Shown piece by piece: positions 24,601-35,766 of a DNA stretch of 64,000 bases (position 1 is its first letter; the number at the start of each line of letters is the position of its first letter). The stretch spans positions 310,001-374,000 of the forward strand of contig KQ964254.1 of assembly GCA_001566295.1 (NCBI GenBank), written 5' to 3'. This DNA comes from Microdochium bolleyi. Taxonomy: Eukaryota > Ascomycota > Sordariomycetes > Xylariales > Microdochiaceae. The notes beneath the pieces are model-generated. The model was not told the origin of the DNA, searched no databases, and worked only from the letters and a program-made list of their open reading frames with translations. Position numbers and translations under genes: made by a program.

Positions 24601-25204
24601 CCCACACAACAACCAGGAACTTGCAGTCTTGCTGCATGGAAGCCACATCATGGAGATCACGACGATGTTGTATATCAGGGAAGACTGGCAAGCACGAGGC
24701 TGAAGACAGCTAGAAGCCGTCCATGATCTAGATCACAATTGCAGCCAAGGAGCACGCTTTGCAGTATCTGTGGACGCAAAACCTGGTAGCGTATGAATCA
24801 ACATTCTTTACTTGGAAGCAGTCCTCGTAACTGAAGTCGCGATACTTCTTCACTGGTCATGACGAATACATAAAGGTATGAGTACCATTGTACAAACGTC
24901 GGACTTTCCTTCTCTCCCGTCCTCCTCGAAATTCATGACTCGACGACGCCGTACTCCAAGCAGGCCAAAGAGCCTCGCTTTGTGCTCGGCCAGCTGCCTG
25001 AATTACCCCAAGATGCCTTCAGGGTTCTTTCCCTGCGTTGTCCTCTGTGCTGTTTTCAGATATCCCTTCTCAGCTGTCGTGACATTCTTCGCGCATCACA
25101 CCACGATCCCCTTGCGCCAGCTGCTTCCAGGCATGCTGACGTCGGTCGTGGCCAGCGAGCGACGCATTCGCTTACTCGTTGTGATTTTGTCGAACGCGCG
25201 CGTC
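18641..25204. other. 6.5 kb gene-poor region
   Basis: No gene can be supported here. Many open frames of 60-316 codons occur on both strands because the sequence is not AT-rich, but none shows recognisable domains, conserved phrases or a coherent splice structure. The left end holds the Aim21 promoter. I saw no terminal repeats, transposase or reverse-transcriptase motifs. A diverged transposon relic, a long non-coding RNA or lineage-specific genes remain possible. Confidence 0.5.
23451..23472. repeat. Paired GC palindromes
   Basis: Two perfect GC-only palindromes lie side by side: CCCCGCGGGG (23451-23460) followed at once by CCCCCGCGGGGG (23461-23472). They sit in the gene-poor region with no coding context and could form a strong stem or bind a GC-box protein. 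Confidence 0.8.
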
Positions 25205-26004
25205 TTATACGATCATCTGAGCGACACCCTGGCCGCCGAGGGTCTTGCTGCCGACGAAGGCCTGGCCCTTGATGCCGGCCAGGAGGTACAAGACGGAAGT
25301 GATCGTCAGGAAGACGGCGGCGGCGATCAAGCTGGACCTAGCAACGATCAGGCTGAGCCACTGCACGACAGCCATGACGAGGTAGGCCCCAGCGCGCATG
25401 TAGTTGGTCGAGATCTTGCGGACGACGCCATCGAAAGAGGCGGATGTTGGGCAGATGCGCAGTAGCAGGGGGACCTCGAGGAACAGAATGAAGAAGGATG
25501 AGATGCTGCCGGTGTTGTTAGCGCCCACCATAACGTCAAACCCTCCACACTTGTGTACTTACAGGCAGAGGATGCTAAAGGCGATGAGGAGAATGGTCAA
25601 GGTGATCAGGTTGGCAATGCCGAGGGCAAAGCACAAAATCATGCAGAGGATTCCACACCTGTGTCTGTGTTAGCCATTGTATAGAGCCGAGCTCGGTTGT
25701 ACCCATCGAAGTCCAGACGAGGCGGAGCCACCAGCATTGACATATAAGCCTGGGCGAAGAGTGCAGAGTGCAGCCTGGGAGCCGACAATGGCGTGGGAGT
25801 CTCGGCTGCGGACAAGGCGTTCGCGCGGTGGCATATGCTCGCCTGATGCGTGCCGAGGGTGGATGTGCTGTCGAAGGTGCTTACCATTGAGCGTAGATGC
25901 CTGTGGTACGAGCTCATGTTAGCAGGCTGCAGCAACCGATGCAGACCAGAGACGGCTTGAAGCTTACTGAAGTTTCTCGTGGCGAACTCGTCCTTGAGAC
26001 CCAT
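25205..26004 (-). CDS. tvp18: Golgi membrane protein Tvp18
   Basis: A 149-residue, four-pass Golgi/Tlg2-vesicle membrane protein. Four exons: 25968-26004 (37 nt), 25885-25900 (16 nt), 25563-25658 (96 nt) and 25205-25505. Introns are 25901-25967, 25659-25884 and 25506-25562, with GTAAGC or GTAAGT donors and CAG acceptors. The spliced frame reads MGLKDEFATRNFSIYAQW, then a hydrophobic block (ILCMILCFALGIANLITL), EVPLLLRICPTS, TNYMRAGAYLVMAVVQW and the diagnostic C-terminus VGSKTLGGQGVAQMIV. That C-terminus and the RNFSIY motif match Tvp18 as I know it, and the length is typical. The 16-nt exon is needed to restore the conserved SIYxQW. Confidence 0.95.
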
Positions 26005-27496
26005 TGTGACGGTGATGCGACTCGGCGCGGTGGGCAGTCTGGAAAGATGCGAAGGTCGACAGCTGGAGGCTTTGGAGGAGGAGCTGCGTAAGCTTCGAGC
26101 TGGCAGTGGCAGCTACAGATTGATCGGTGCTTGAAGAGGTGAGGCGATGAGCGAGCCTTGATCTGTCGTCGGAGATGGTACCGCGTGGCTGGTCTTGCAC
26201 AGAGTCGATCTCGGGGTCGCGGAGGACAGAGTGGAGGTGTTTTTTTGTTCTGGGTATCGTATGAGAGCTGTGTCGGGATATGGAGAAGTTGCGACAGGAC
26301 AGCACAGTGACGATGGGGCGACGTTGGAGGCAGATGTGCACTGACTTGATGCTGGGGTCCAGCCAGTGTGGAGACGGCCCGGGCTGTGCTTGCCGTGTCA
26401 GGTCAGTTCTGTACAGTTGGCCATTTGGCCGGAAGCAACGAGCTTGGAAGCAGGTCAAGTGGGGGGTCTCGTCGCCCTGGAGCCCTCGCTGGCAACACCA
26501 GCCGCCGTCCTTTGTTCCCCAGCAACGCAACCCACCCGCCTGCTCCAGACGCAGCGTTCCTGTCAGGGGTTGGGGGAGCAGGCCAGGTCTCAGATACCGC
26601 TCCGCGCCCACCGCAAGGGCCGTGCTCGTTGTAGACAATACTTGGCCGCATCGGCCGGACCAACCTCGAGAGTTTGCGGAGGAGGCATGTTTGCAGGTGT
26701 TTCCACTTACGCGAATGGGAGGTGAGCACGAGAACAAGCCTGCTCCGTTCTTATATGATAGCCAAAGCTCGGCGCAGGCACGAGAGCCGAGTGTTCCGCT
26801 GCAGTGTACTTACTCTGTAAACGTGGTGCAATTCCCATGTTTCGAGGATTGTTTCACCATGAGTGAAGGTCGAGCACACGTTTTATGAGGCTCGCTGCCA
26901 CCAGGCATCCACATAACGATAGCACGCAGCTGGCGCAGAACATCACCAACATGGGGAAGCAATCATCACTTGGCTGCTGACGCCAGGCTGCCGCTTTCCA
27001 CTGTTGGCTGTGGATCAAGCCAATCGTGCAAACAATTTTGTCCTGCCTGTAATCCGGAGCCGCCAAGCACTTCGGATTACGAGAGCCCTGACGCGGCTCG
27101 GGCTGTGCACCAGCAGGGATCGTGGTTGTCATCGTCAAGCTGCCCTGGCAACAAAACACTTTCGTGATGGTGGCCTTTCTCGAGACTTTGAGCATACGAC
27201 ACTTTCAAAGGCTTCTCAAATGAAGGTATTGTATGGCCCTTACACCACGCAGCCTTGAATTGCGCCCGATCATCACAAATCGCACGTGGATAGGGGTCTG
27301 CGGCATTCGCTTGAGTCACTGCCAGGCCTAGAACCGGAGATTGGGGCTGGATCCCATCGATTGCTCTATCGGACTGAGATAAAGGCGCTTTCGCTGACAG
27401 ATCTAAAGCCGACACTTGTTCCAAGCGACCCTACAGCTTCGACTGGTTTTTTTCCTAACGATCGCTGTTTGACGCCAGGTCCGCATCGTGACGCAT
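26005..27496. other. Intergenic between TVP18 and NTF2
   Basis: About 1.5 kb. It should contain the TVP18 promoter and the NTF2 3' UTR, both on the minus strand. Open frames up to 257 codons exist but look random. Confidence 0.55.
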
Positions 27497-28325
27497 CTAT
27501 CCGTAGACAAGCTTGAAGAGATCGTTGAGGACATAGTAGGAGCCTCCCTCAGGCATCAGCTGGAAGGTCTGGGTGTAGTTCATGGGGCGCTGCTCCTCAT
27601 CGACCTGGATGCGGAGAGATTGGTGGTTAGAACGTTGTGAACACAAGAGTGGCCTAGTGTTGTACGGAGCATCAACATACCAGGAGCTGGCCGGTAACAA
27701 GGACCAGAACACCGCCGCTGACGCTGGGCTGGGCATCGAGCGTGGAGACCTGGTGCTTCACCTTCTGGAAGGGAAGACCCTGGAGGACAATCGAGTCAGT
27801 ATGCGCGTGCGATGAGGCGGGCTGCAGCGTGATCACATACCACAAGCTTCTCGACGATGGCGCCGACTCCCAGGCTGGCCGAGGACTCGAAGGTGAGCAT
27901 GGACCCATCGCGCTGTTGTTCGGGTTAGCAAGTGCTCTGCTGTTGCCTGTCATCGAACTCATCAAAGGCGCGTACGTAGAGGGCGCTCAACTGGTTCCGG
28001 TCGCTGTCGAACTGGTTGTAGTAGAACTCGACGAATTGCTCTGTCCCGTGCAGCAAAAGTCAGTCGGCTTGGTCTGGTCATCGTGCTCGACGGCAAGGTG
28101 GACGCAGCGAAGCTCCATGCCAGCCCATGCCGTAAGAGAAACTAGAGGCCGCACTCACTCGCGATCTCCTCGAAGTCTGTTGCAAAACAACACGGTTAGC
28201 TTCCGGACCAGTACGTTGTGCGGCGCGGGGCGTGAATCGCGAGGCGGGGGTTGCTGGGAGACTTTGGAGAGAGGTGTGCTCCGAGGTGCAGGGCGTTGAC
28301 GTCCGCATTACTCACTTTGGGCCAT
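27497..28325 (-). CDS. ntf2: Nuclear transport factor 2
   Basis: NTF2 carries RanGDP into the nucleus through FxFG nucleoporins. The 123-residue product is full length for the family and is built from six exons: 28316-28325 (10 nt), 28159-28176 (18 nt), 27976-28040, 27841-27912, 27681-27779 and 27497-27604. All joins keep frame with GT...AG borders. Landmarks in the spliced frame are MAQNFEEIAKQFVEFYYNQF, LSALYRDGSMLTFE, GLPFQKVKHQVSTLDAQP and VDEEQRPMNYTQTFQLMPE, ending FKLVYG. The protein is a cone-shaped homodimer fold and is soluble. Two of the six exons are unusually small; without them the conserved N-terminal helix is lost. The identification is unambiguous. Confidence 0.96.
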
Positions 28326-29337
28326 GATTGCGGTGTTGTGTCCTGACAAACACAGGTTCTGAAACTGGTGACAAGATGGATGGGAAGGACTCGGGATCGG
28401 TGACAGCAGGCTGATCTGGCGGCCCAAGGTTTTTGAGCAAGCAACACAATGCGCCGACCGGGCGCGGGCAACACCAGCGAGAGCCCCACCACGAGCTCAC
28501 CCACTTGGGCCGGCGGGGTAAATTGACACAATCTTCCCAGGCTGCCCTGGCCTAACAGCTCCGCGAGCTCGACTTCGGCGCCCAACGCACTGGGACCAGT
28601 CGATGCGAGGCGGTCCAGTCCAGTCCGCCCGCGGCTTGAGCTGTCAGTCGACAAGGATCCGGAGCCGGCAGATGGCTCCCACCCCGTCCGTCGTCCGTCA
28701 CTGGTCGTCCACAGCAGCCACACGGGCAATGATTGCCTGGGCCGATTCATGTGTGAGAGCTTGGACGATCAAATGTCGACGCAAGTGATCCCATGCATGA
28801 CAGACATGCAGAGGCCCCGGCGTGCATATGTCGCCACTCCAGGCACATGGTCTCTAATCGGAAGTTCAAGATAGAATCGAGAATCGCTCGCGTCTGCAAT
28901 CCAAAGCCTTTCTTCCTGTCAAGCGCTGGACACAGTCACGTGTGTCCTGTGTCCTCTACCCGCTACCCATTGTTCCAGAAGTCACGATCGCTCTCGGAGT
29001 CACACAGTGGTGGGTCCATGCCATGAGGCTAGCTTGCACCCGGCTGCATCACAACCGTGCACGCGAGTATGTACTCCATACCTCGACATGCTACCAACGG
29101 CTTCTCAACGCTTTCCACATGTTTTCCACTCGTGGACAAACACCATCGAGCCGCTCACAATCTTCGATACCGCGAGAGGGCAGGCTCTCTTCCAGAAATG
29201 GCCCCCCAATTTTCGGCTCCCGGCTTGAGGATGACATGAATGCTTCACTTCGGAAAAGCACCCCGATTCCTTGTTCGTAACTTCGACTGCAGGATACTCC
29301 AGTAGTAGCCTTCGCCCAGTTGATCCGAAAAGTCAGC
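28326..29337. other. Divergent intergenic region between NTF2 and the ArAE-type gene
   Basis: About 1 kb between two outward-facing starts. It must hold both promoters. No gene or obvious repeat is seen. Confidence 0.6.
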
Positions 29338-32300
29338 ATGGAGCACTCTTCGGCAGCTCGCAGGCGGCTGTCAAGCTTGGTGAAGCGCAAAACTCCAGCT
29401 AGTGTTCAGCGTCACCGCGTGCCCTCAACCACTTCATTGGACAGAGTCTTTGCGACGCACGAGGATGTAGAACAGCCTAGGAAGCACAAAGCCCACGCCA
29501 AAAACCCTCTGCCCGAGATCGATACTGCTCAAGATGACGACACGTTCGGCGTGGTTGAGATGCGCGACAACTTCTTCGACGCCATTTTTGAAGCACCAAC
29601 CCACCATGACCCAGAAGAGCTTTCGAGACAGGCGTTCTTGACCCTGCCGCAGGCGTTTCGCAAACGGGATCCTCTTTCCTTGAGCGGATTCCTGCCCAAA
29701 CAATGGCGTGAGACCAAAGGTGTCATCCGTCGGGTCGCAACAACTCGAGCTGGAATCAAGCTGCTCAAGTCCTTCCTCGCATTCTACATCGCCTATCTTT
29801 TGTGCCTCGTGCCTAGGGTGAGGGATGCACTTGGTGACTACTACTACATAGTCACCGTGTCCACCATTCTGGGGCATCCTGGACGTGTCGTCGGTGCCCA
29901 GATTGACGGAGCCATCCAGACCACCGTTGGAGCTGCCACAGGCCTGGGCTGGGGGGCGCTCGGCTTGTGGTTGTCAACCTCCACCACAACGGCTCGCGAC
30001 GGCTATGGAGGTGTTCTGGCGACCTTCTTGTTTCTGTACATTTTTGTCATTGCATTCATCCGCTCATACTACATCCGCACGTATCAGGGCATCATATGCG
30101 CTGGCATAGCCATTGCCTACACCTGTTTGGCCGACGTCTCTGGCAGCGATGTGTCCTGGGCCAAGCTTCTTGACTTTGCTATTCCGTGGACCTTGGGGCA
30201 AGCTATAGCACTCTTCGTTTGCTGTTCAATTTCTCCGGACGCCGGAGCACGACCTCTGGCAATCGCCCTTCATCAAGCTTTCGAGGTTATGTTGGTGAGA
30301 ACACTGTGTAAATCCAGCCAGCGAGTCCTCAGTCCAGCTGACTCATTTTGCCTTTTGAATAGGACGGACTTGTTGTTGCAGGAAGCGATCACCGCAGGAT
30401 GCGCAGGCGGCTCGCCCAGACCTTTGTCAACCTATCTCAGGCCTATCGTGATCTCATCCTCGAAATCTCCATCACACACTTTAACCCCAAGGATGTCGAG
30501 GACCTGCGCAACCTTCTGCAGAACGTCCTACGTTCCCAGATCAGCCTTCAGAATGAAACACGACTCTATGAAAGTCTAGGACAATCGGCTGGCATTGGCG
30601 CCAGGCCCATACTCGACGAATTTGTGATCAACGTGGACCTCGGGCCGAACCCAGTTGAAAGATCGGAGGAACTCGAACTGATGAAGTTCGTCGCCAGTTA
30701 TCTTGCGGATCCCACAGACACGTTACTGGCAGCCATGAAGCGGGCACTGCACAGTTGTGATGCTGTTCTCATGGATATGAGTGGCCTCCGCCAATACCTT
30801 GGTCCTCCACAGGACATTTCGAACGACGTCGCTGGCGCTCTCGTGGCCTTGAGGAGGAGCATTATTGACTTCTCGCGATGCCAAGACTCTGTTCTTTCCA
30901 ACGATCGACTTCCTGCTTCTTATGGTGGCTTGCCAGAGCTTGTCAAGCTATTTGCCTTCTGCCGTCCTGTACACCAGACAGCGTCCGCAATCGAAGCTCT
31001 TCTGGTTAAAGTCAACAATATGCAGCAACGAAAGTCCAGGTATCCCACTTTTCACTGGCCATCTTATCCCTTGTCGAGATGTTTGTACAGAAACAATGCT
31101 CAGGTGCGACATGACCGAGGTTCGTACCCCATTGGCGGTCCATAAAAAAGAAGACGACTAACTGACTCTGTATCAGGCGGTGTAACGGCAGGTGCCTACT
31201 TCAGGAGTTTCAACGACATTGCAGAACTCATACAGAAGATCAAGTCCCGGACATTTCAGCCACTTCCTCGCGAACAGCATGCTGCGAATGGTGCGCACAA
31301 CGAGGGTCATGCCACAATGATAGCAGAAGAGCTGGAAGACGAGGATATGTCGAAGAAAATGAAGCTTCGTTACGGTCTTTGGAGTGGTTTGCACAAACTT
31401 CAAGGGTTTCAAAGCAGGTTTGGGCTGAAGACCGCGGCGGCCACAGCTCTCTTGTCAGTGCCAGCATGGCTACCGGACGGCAGCGACTGGTGGAATACGT
31501 ATGAGGCATGGTGGGCCGTAGTTATGGTCTGGCTGATCATGGGGCCACGGTGAGCAGCATTCCTAGTCATCACCTGGCGCTTCGACTAATCCACTCTAGG
31601 AACGGAGGCAACATTCAAGATCTCTTTATGCGATCGTTCTGCGTTGTACTCGGGGCAGCATGGGCAGGGGTCGCATATGTTGCTGGTCAGGGCAATCCTT
31701 ACGTCATGGCTGTGTTCTGCCTACTGTACATGCCGCCAATGCTATACCGATATACACAGAGCTCCCACCCTGTAAGCCAACTTTCTGCCATATTCACCTC
31801 CGAGTCTAATCATGTCGTTGCTCGCTGCACAGAGATCAGGCTTAGTCGGTTGCCTGGCATTCACGATAATATCTTTGGCACTGGTCACCGCGCCAGAGGG
31901 GGCATCACACGTCTCCATAGCAGCGGTTAGAGGTGCTGTTATGGTCGTCGGTGTCGTCGCATCAATCCTTATGAACTGGATCCTATGGCCCTTTATTGCA
32001 CGGCATGAACTCCGGAAAGGCATATCAGCAATGGAATTCTACACGAGCATAATCTATAGGAGTAAGTCGCCGCATTCTCCAGCAGGACCGTAAACCATGT
32101 TGACTGAGACGGCCGCAAGGCATTGTGTCCAAATATGTATATTACGAAGCAGGGAAGGAACCCACCCAGGAGGATATAGAGGCCTCGGAGCAGCTCGAAG
32201 GAAGGCTCAGAGAGGGTTTTGTCCGCCTACGACAGCTTTTGGTGAGATCCGGCTCCATGATCATCCTGGCCCTTGCCCCGAAAACACACTGACACGTGAC

Positions 32301-32971
32301 AGGGCCTGACGAGACACGAAGTTCGGTTGCGAGCACCCTTCGATCCGCTTCCGTACTCTGGTCTGATAGATGCCTCGGAGCGCTTCTTTGAGCACGTTGT
32401 TGCTCTACGGCAGGCCTCTTTGTTCTACCACCCAAGATTCCTCAGAGACAATGCTGATGCCGCTGCGGCGCTTCTACCGTATCGCCGAGATGCGATTGCG
32501 GCAATCCTGACGAACCTCTATGTCTTGTCAGGAGCACTCCTTGCTGGTCGCAAGGTTCCAGTAGGTCGCGCAATACGAACTCCCAAAGACATGGCCTGCC
32601 GAAGTATCCTACACAGAACTCACTAACGGCTCTGCACTATCAGAAATACCTTCCTAGTGCCGCCGGCGCTCGGGCACAGCTTCTCAAAAGGAGCAGAGAG
32701 CTGCAGAGCAGCATCGAAAACGACGAGGAGATTGCCAAAGAAGAAAAGGTTGAGAGTAGGAAGTGGGCTCAGATCTACAGTTATTCTTACAATGAAAGCT
32801 TGACGGGATGTGTTGAGCAAGTGAAAGAACTCGAAAAGTACACAAAGGCCATTGTTGGAGAGCAGGGGTAAGTAGACAGATCCGTGATCTATACGTTCGT
32901 GATACATGACTGACGACCGCCCCGGCGGATATAGGTTTGATCGTGGCTTCGTGAGCACTTCCCCGATGTGA
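29338..32971 (+). CDS. ArAE/FUSC-type multi-pass membrane protein (DUF2421/Bre4-like)
   Basis: A 1042-residue membrane protein of the fungal aromatic-acid-exporter (ArAE_2)/brefeldin A-sensitivity group; the transported substrate is unknown. Nine exons: 29338-30294, 30363-31119, 31177-31549, 31600-31771, 31833-32061, 32120-32241, 32303-32560, 32644-32867, 32935-32971; every junction keeps frame. The intron after 31119 uses a weak donor (GTTCGT) but is required to reach VTAGAYFRSFND after NNAQVRHDRG. Two hydrophobic blocks, each with several membrane helices, are visible: one from GIKLLKSFLAFYIAYLL to QAIALFVCCSI, and a second from WWNTYEAWWAVVMVWLIMGP to VVGVVASILMNWILWPF. Soluble helical domains follow each. 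This double arrangement is typical of the family. The last exon adds only 12 residues. Confidence 0.9.
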
Positions 32972-33728
32972 AGCTGCCATGCTCGGATGCGATGTAGGAT
33001 GCGCTTTTGGAATTTGGAATCAGCTTGGCCTGGAAGAGGGCCATGGCCGAGACACTTGCTAGATACGAATGGACATTGCCAGATCCACCAAGGCACGCAC
33101 GTGTCACCGCTCCGTGACTGATCCGAAGACGAAGAGAAATGAACGATCCTGACACATGGCGAATGGCCCCACAAGGCACCGCAACAACTCCGGCAAGATC
33201 CAGGTACCGTGGACCCAAGACCCGACGGTATGGCATGACGGGAGCTGCCTGCGGCGCCGAGGCGATGTGGATAGAGGGTTGCCAACTATTGCTTGGGAGG
33301 CTCAAGCTGTCGTGAAGCGGGCCGGGGTTGGCCGGCACGTTGTTGGAGAAGCGTCGGCGATTGGTCCGGGTATGGGAGACTTGGCACCGGCGCCGACGGC
33401 CGGACATGGGTCCGCCTTGACAACGGGGTCCTTGTCGCCGACGATGGCTGCTCCGGGCGGCGCACATGCAGGTACACCGCAAGTGCAGATGCGGGCGCCC
33501 AGTCATGGCCCTGGCCACGCCGAAATGGGACCCCGTCATGCGAGCCTGGGCGTCATCTCATCTCCAGGACTCCGACTCCAACTCCAACCTCGGGCAGCCC
33601 CCATGCAGCCGCCATGCCGATCGCTAGGATCATAAATATGCGGCATGCCCCAGGCCAGCGTCGCATCTGGCGCACAGCACTGTCTCTGCCCACAGCATCC
33701 TGCACACACACTCGTTCACCACGCCGCA
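32972..33728. other. Intergenic; promoter of the histidine phosphatase gene
   Basis: About 760 bases between the ArAE-type gene and the downstream phosphatase gene, both on the plus strand. Apart from a TATA-like element near 33635 I see nothing specific. Confidence 0.55.
33632..33639 (+). promoter_or_regulatory. TATA-like element upstream of the secreted phosphatase gene
   Basis: ATAAATAT lies about 90 bases before the start codon at 33729, a suitable spacing for a TATA element in this type of genome. Pattern-based call only. Confidence 0.35.
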
Positions 33729-35130
33729 ATGTTGTCCAAGTCCGCCCTCGTCCTTCTCTCCCTTGCCTCGGCCTCGCTGGCCTGGCCCTCGGGCCGCTCC
33801 GGCAAATGGTCTGACAAGCAGCGAAAGACCTGCCACGGCCATGAGTCATACATCAACTACACCACCGTCGCCGGCTTCTTCCAGCAGGATGACCCCGCGA
33901 CGAATCCTACCGGCTTCGACTACGTGAGTTGGCCCGCCCGTCTCCCAAGACTGACAGTGCTGACCTTTGCCCACAGACGACCACCAACTTTGGTCTCATC
34001 GAGCAGTCTTACGCCACAGACGCCGAGTTCGACCCTGCTGGTGCCAAGCCCCAGTGGGAACGCTTCGAGAACTACGTCAACGTTCTGAACCGCGAGGCTG
34101 ACAAAAACACCCAGTACAAAGGTATGCTTGGTCACTTGCCGGTTCTTACCTGCATACAGCGACCGTGTGCCGCTGACAGCAAGCGTAACAGTCTTCTTTT
34201 TGGCCCGTCACGGCGAGGGTTACCACAACGCTGCCGAGAGCTACTTTGGTACTCCTGCCTGGAACGTAAGCATCGCCGAATCCGCGATACCTGGCCTTTG
34301 CGCCTGGACATGACCGGCTAACCCACATGCTGCAGTGCTACTGGGGTCCTCTCGATGGCAACGGCACCCACACCTGGCGCGATGCCGCCCTTACCCAAGC
34401 CGGTATTGATCAGACGATAAAGGCCAACAATTTCTGGCGCAAGCAGCTCGCCGCCGACATCAAGATGCCTGCCCCTCAGTCCTACTACAGCAGCCCGCTG
34501 CAGCGGTGCTGGCAGACAGCCCAGGCCACCTTCCAGGGCCTCGACTTGCCCGCGGACCGGCCCTTTGCCCCCGTCATCAAGGAGCTCTTCCGCGAAGGTA
34601 TCTCGATGCGTACGTGCGACGAGCGGTCCAACAAGACCTTCATCCAGTCGCGCGTGCCCAACTTCCGCTTCGAGGAGGGCTTCACCGAGCAGGACGAGCT
34701 CTGGCGTGGCTATGAGGGCGAGACCGAGGAGGCTGGCATCGCGCGGACCAAGGTTGTCTTCGACGACGTCTTCTCGCACGACGACTCCACCTGGATCTCG
34801 CTCAGCTCGCACAGCGGCGCCATCACCAAGATCTACAAGGTCATCGGCCACCAGCCCTTCCGCCTCGGCACAGGCCAGGCCATCCCCGTGCTCATCAAGG
34901 CCCAGAACCTCCGCAAGGTCGACATCCCGACAGAGACCATCGCGTCGTGGTGGTCCGAGGCCACCTGCGCCAACGGCCCGCCCGTCACGAGCATCGGCGG
35001 CACGGGCTGCATCTGCTCGAGCACCGCGACCGCTACCGCTAGTGCGTCGGTCACGGCCAGCGTGACGGTGACCTCGATGTCGTCTGCAACCATCACCTCT
35101 GCTCCCCAGCCTACTACTACCACTGTCTGA
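33729..35130 (+). CDS. Secreted histidine-phosphatase (phosphoglycerate mutase-like) protein
   Basis: A 402-residue member of histidine phosphatase superfamily branch 1. Exons are 33729-33923, 33977-34121, 34192-34265 and 34336-35130; joins keep frame. A signal peptide is evident (MLSKSALVLLSLASASLA). The catalytic motif ARHGEG has its phosphate-accepting His at residue 120, with Arg119, Arg195 (SSPLQRCWQTA) and the second His297 (LSSHSG) completing the usual pocket. The last 35 or so residues are Ser/Thr/Ala-rich with no hydrophobic tail, which suggests an O-glycosylated secreted protein rather than a GPI anchor. The substrate cannot be assigned; close fungal relatives are annotated as phosphoglycerate mutase-like or phosphomutase proteins and are unlikely to be glycolytic. 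Confidence 0.9.
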
Positions 35131-35766
35131 GCTAGCTGGGTAACCAGGGTTCGTCGTCGGAACTTCAATAAGTTGTCTTCATAGTTCATGTACGACTTGA
35201 AGAGCTATCGGCGGGAAAGCCCGGTGGAGGTTTATGAGAAGAGCTAGTGCTTGTATAAAAGAGCATACATATGATATGTAATGGTAATGATCAATATACA
35301 AAGGTCTGCGACAAGGAAGTCCGCAGATTTAGCGGGTATCATTACGTGACGCAGAATTAGTGTGCAAATCGGTGTGCGATCTTCATTACTGGTGCTGGTG
35401 TGCCTACCAATTCGGCAGATAATTACAAGTACGCCTACTCTATGCTACTAGACTGCGAGCCGCATGACTCCGCTACATGTGGCAAGGCAGACGGAAGCGC
35501 GTTTGAACTCTTGGCGTCTACATGCGTGGCACCTCTGGGGCGACGACACGCAGTGCCAGGCAGCCTTGCCGCCTTGCACATTTGCGCGCATAGCCACACT
35601 TCAAGTTACACAAAGCTTCAGCTACGCCTGGCATCAGCTCTGGAGGTGACTGCTGTAACTGAGCAGGGCCATTTGGCACAGGTAGATTGGTTATAAGAAT
35701 AGAGGGCGTGCCACCCGTCCAGCGCAGGTAAGCCCGTAGGGAAGGGTACTTTGATCAGATGCAGGC
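35131..35766. other. Intergenic, no gene seen
   Basis: About 640 bases downstream of the phosphatase gene. It contains that gene's 3' UTR and the upstream region of the damaged membrane protein gene. Nothing else is recognised. Confidence 0.55.

Noticed and set aside
31030..31110. Apparent frameshift in the ArAE-type gene, with a hydrophobic alternative frame (FSLAILSLVEMFVQKQ)
   Set aside because: The original frame gives HWPSYPLSRCLYRNNAQVRHDRG, which fits the family and splices cleanly to the next exon, so the alternative frame is coincidence.
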